Shown here piece by piece: positions 17,101 to 17,956 of a stretch of 17,956 nucleotides of DNA (its first letter is position 1; every line of letters starts with the position of its first letter). The notes beneath the pieces were generated by a model, which was given only the letters and a program-made list of their open reading frames with translations, did no database searches and was not told the origin of the DNA. The stretch comes from Deltaproteobacteria bacterium (GTDB taxonomy: Bacteria; Desulfobacterota; DSM-4660; Desulfatiglandales; Desulfatiglandaceae): the NCBI GenBank assembly GCA_018644785.1, contig JABGPV010000081.1, positions 1 through 17,956 of the forward strand, read 5' to 3'. The position numbers and the translations under genes were made by a program.

Positions 17101-17189
17101 TGCCGGCCCTTGCGGCACTGGACAAAGGTGTTAGAGAAAAAGAAGGTCAACCCTTTTCCCTCGATGAAAAAGTCAAGTGGCAGCCGTGA
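14139..17189 (+). CDS. Exported PEP-synthase/glucan-water-dikinase-like protein (phosphohistidine domain followed by ATP-grasp domain)
   Basis: This 1016-residue protein starts with a clear signal peptide (KK, then LWWALIPLCVLFF, cleavage near A22). Residues about 45-90 hold four cysteines (C52, C54, C74, C85). A long helix-rich region without recognised motifs follows, to about 490. Residues about 515-575 match the swivelling phosphohistidine domain of PEP-utilising enzymes: NVVSHVQLLARALGVPNAVF, with H535 as the presumed phosphocarrier. The C-terminal part (about 640-980) is a PPDK_N-type ATP-grasp domain: VCGPKAAFLGELK near 642, VRSDTNVEDM at 776-785 followed by NGAGLNLT, and DIEYGF (961-966) with YLFQTRPF. 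In PEP synthase the ATP-grasp domain comes before the His domain. Here it follows, as in plant glucan and phosphoglucan water dikinases. The expected chemistry is ATP, then phospho-His535, then an unknown acceptor. No PEP/pyruvate TIM-barrel is visible at the C-terminus. Export is odd because ATP is cytoplasmic; see the next gene. Confidence 0.85.
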   Translation: MKKLWWALIPLCVLFFGDLGWAELSSKEKNSLRKAYKTISAKRKGPFAMNTCTCTNGKLARVADKNMRVRPNPCRELEGVGQLFCSAYRNKFAKTLAQHGVYVGNIFSNEVILWDKNPDHHRLVKGFILEKYYMETHPDSKLTMARAYGGISGTEFEVKYAPLFFAKFYALADWNDFHDYLLQYELQRRFFCKSDLNQVADIRNLSLVIYRSYKPFKPVKDLVHNRLSPGLIPLIESFQKKHPQDRKNAKNYKRLIEMIRSLTYVDQSQLKGYLKGISDKGIQDLIKNILNIPKNAPLRLLHSLADLVVVSRETVAAKEIKPEEAVTLINLNVSANLLLFMTANRLVALDRDWTARELIDMLKDMLAGSYGAGLMSHREYESGISSLDKLLNKKDLTLGDANRSLNRANLAVEWAQASIRTAFSDVWEPWVYLFPDVQWINDDIIRSSPLMSYATILKSLRGYLLTKLGLEHHILGKTVIEGVRALNPGLAMGPLAFFGDQHYTRDNILALETTNAELEPVAGIITKDEGNVVSHVQLLARALGVPNAVFLDGLYRQLAPVKGRSLFYAVTPVGRIILKEAGKMDQVDKLILAEYEKNIKRTNDADIKGQSSKLAIDAERLNLKETGVLGLDDLRRKDSGVVCGPKAAFLGELKYHFPQNVARGVVIPFGIYNAHFQKARVVLPKKLKGKGIAKAGEPLAGFVRRTYDTFFNQLLKDPKMSSDQLAQWIGPRLDVIRYSIGKISLDPSFVKDLREALAAEGLFAGPEKERLKGVFVRSDTNVEDMPNFNGAGLNLTIFNLMAFSDVLKGVKRVWASPFTYRSFSWRQTVISDPNLVFPSIVVLESVPSEKSGVLITADVDTGDATKMTIATAEGVGGTVDGSPAETLLYGPDEIVLLNQFKSTTRQMLILEGKGGSQMVPSTGAERVLTEKELSALVASAEKIKREFTPEKGSGGDLLPWDIEYGFVGGKLYLFQTRPFVGNSDLRNLPALAALDKGVREKEGQPFSLDEKVKWQP

Positions 17190-17217
17190 TTTATTTTGTG
17201 ACTGGTTTTCCTGCACC

Positions 17218-17248
17218 CTGACAATTGGATTCTGTGAACAATTATCAT
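17218..17248 (+). promoter_or_regulatory. Possible promoter for the transporter gene upstream of the hairpin
   Basis: CTGACA (17218-17223) and TATCAT (17243-17248) each match the sigma-70 consensus hexamers at five of six bases, but the spacer is 19 bases, longer than ideal. If real, the terminator hairpin would lie in the 5' leader of the transporter mRNA and could act as an attenuator. The evidence is weak. Confidence 0.2.
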
Positions 17249-17255
17249 TTTTCTG

Positions 17256-17296
17256 ACCATCCCGCCATTTTCCCACATGGCGGGATGGTTATTTTT
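17256..17296 (+). terminator. Strong rho-independent terminator after the dikinase gene
   Basis: A perfect 12-base stem (ACCATCCCGCCA at 17256-17267 pairing with TGGCGGGATGGT at 17278-17289) encloses a 10-base loop. It is followed by TATTTTT ending at 17296. The hairpin starts 66 bases after the dikinase stop. Its T-run touches the GAGG ribosome site of the next gene, so it lies directly in the path of any transcript reaching the transporter. Confidence 0.9.
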
Positions 17297-17307
17297 GAGG
17301 GTTGAAA

Positions 17308-17956
17308 ATGGCTCCCATAAAACGATTGTTTGAAAATTTTCTCGCAGCAACCGGAGAAAACAAAGGCCTTTTTCTGCCGCTTTTCGGCTGCTTTTTTCTG
17401 GTGTTGTTCAGCTACAGTTTCATCAGGCCGGTCTGCGAATCTCTCTTCCTGTCATCATGGGGGGCTTCCAGAATGCCCCACGTCTGGATCATATCGGCTT
17501 TAGCCACGGCTGCGGTGGTCTGGGTTTACAACAAATTCGTGGTTTCCGCCCGACCCTCCTGGCTTTTTGCGGTGAGCAATTTCCTGGCGGTCGCTTTTTT
17601 TCTCCTGTTCTATATCTATTTTTCAGCGCAAAACAGGGGATTCTCCCTGATGGCCTTTATTGTTAAAGACATCTATGTGGTTATCCTTATTGAGCAATTG
17701 TGGACTTTTTGTGACACCACATTCTCGGAAAAGCGGGCGAAGATCCTCTATGGATTTCTGGCTGGCGCTTGTTCCATCGGTGGTATTGTGGCCAGCGTTC
17801 TGACCTCGGAGCTGGCGTCCGTCATGGGCTCTAAAAACCTCATCTTTGTGGGCTGTGTGGCGTTGCTGCTGGGGGTATGGTTGTTTGCCTATGCCAACCG
17901 GAAGGGTGGCGCGGCATTGACCCGGGCTCGGGAAAAAGGGATTGGGAATGATCAGG
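17308..17956 (+). CDS. Polytopic membrane protein resembling Npt/Tlc (ATP:ADP antiporter-type) nucleotide transporters (partial)
   Basis: 216 complete codons are visible before the right edge. The protein has at least six hydrophobic segments, at about residues 20-38, 56-75, 84-104, 115-132, 142-165 and 173-193. The first helix carries SYSFIRPVCESLFLSSWGA followed by MPHVWIISAL. This resembles the RxxRD-Lfls-GA-LP pattern of Npt1/Npt2 and other Tlc-family nucleotide carriers. The segment IEQLWTFCDTTFSEKRAKILYGFLAGACSIGG (about residues 129-160) resembles the conserved W-x5-F-x4-AKR-GxGG region of that family. That family exchanges or imports nucleotides, but bacterial relatives with other roles exist, so the substrate is inferred. 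The ATG at 17308 has GAGG seven bases upstream, at the foot of the terminator. It is the same-strand neighbour of the exported dikinase, whose ATP need it might serve. An ordinary MFS carrier is the main alternative. Confidence 0.65.
   Translation, partial: MAPIKRLFENFLAATGENKGLFLPLFGCFFLVLFSYSFIRPVCESLFLSSWGASRMPHVWIISALATAAVVWVYNKFVVSARPSWLFAVSNFLAVAFFLLFYIYFSAQNRGFSLMAFIVKDIYVVILIEQLWTFCDTTFSEKRAKILYGFLAGACSIGGIVASVLTSELASVMGSKNLIFVGCVALLLGVWLFAYANRKGGAALTRAREKGIGNDQ

Noticed and set aside
1..17956. CRISPR array, tRNA or rRNA gene, insertion sequence or attachment site
   Set aside because: No regularly spaced repeats, cloverleaf-like sequence, transposase frame or flanking terminal repeats were seen on reading both strands.

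Overview
The window looks like a chromosomal region of a Gram-negative bacterium. It encodes outer-membrane channels, lipoproteins and exported enzymes, and its GC content is fairly even. The gene style (a heavy-metal RND system, a SWIM/SNF2 helicase and an exported PEP-synthase-like protein) suggests a deltaproteobacterium (Desulfobacterota). That placement is an impression from protein style, not a computed result. Coding density is very high: no stretch over 300 bases lacks a gene, and the largest non-coding gaps are about 112-118 bases.

Positions 1-14026 hold eight genes, all on the minus strand, with gaps of 2-32 bases or 4-base ATGA overlaps. In transcription order they are: an exported 5'-nucleotidase-family metallophosphoesterase; a SWIM zinc-finger SNF2-family helicase; two successive TolC-type outer-membrane efflux proteins, the second a lipoprotein; a CusB-type membrane-fusion protein; a CusA-type heavy-metal RND pump; a small exported YtkA-like, Met-rich protein; and a membrane-bound class III nucleotide cyclase cut by the left edge. 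From the first TolC gene onward this is a Cu(I)/Ag(I)-type efflux operon. The pump keeps the three methionines of the CusA metal site, and the fusion protein carries a Met-based heavy-metal-binding domain. No CusF and no recognisable CueR or CusRS regulator is present. The cyclase at the end of the operon has an extracytoplasmic sensor domain with a Met-rich stretch and may report metal stress.

A divergent promoter region (about 14027-14138) separates this block from two plus-strand genes. The first (14139-17189) encodes a large protein with a clear signal peptide, a new N-terminal region, a swivelling phosphohistidine domain and a C-terminal PEP-synthase-type ATP-grasp domain. This order resembles glucan water dikinases rather than PEP synthase. 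The second (17308 to the right edge) is a polytopic membrane protein resembling the Npt/Tlc nucleotide-transporter family. A strong intrinsic terminator lies between them.

The most intriguing signal is this right-hand cluster: an apparently exported ATP-dependent dikinase beside a possible nucleotide transporter and opposite an exported nucleotidase-like protein. It could be an envelope ATP-using phosphorylation system. Other notable points are a 36-residue tandem duplication in the CusA pore domain, altered metal-ligand residues in the nucleotidase-family protein, and duplicated outer-membrane channels.
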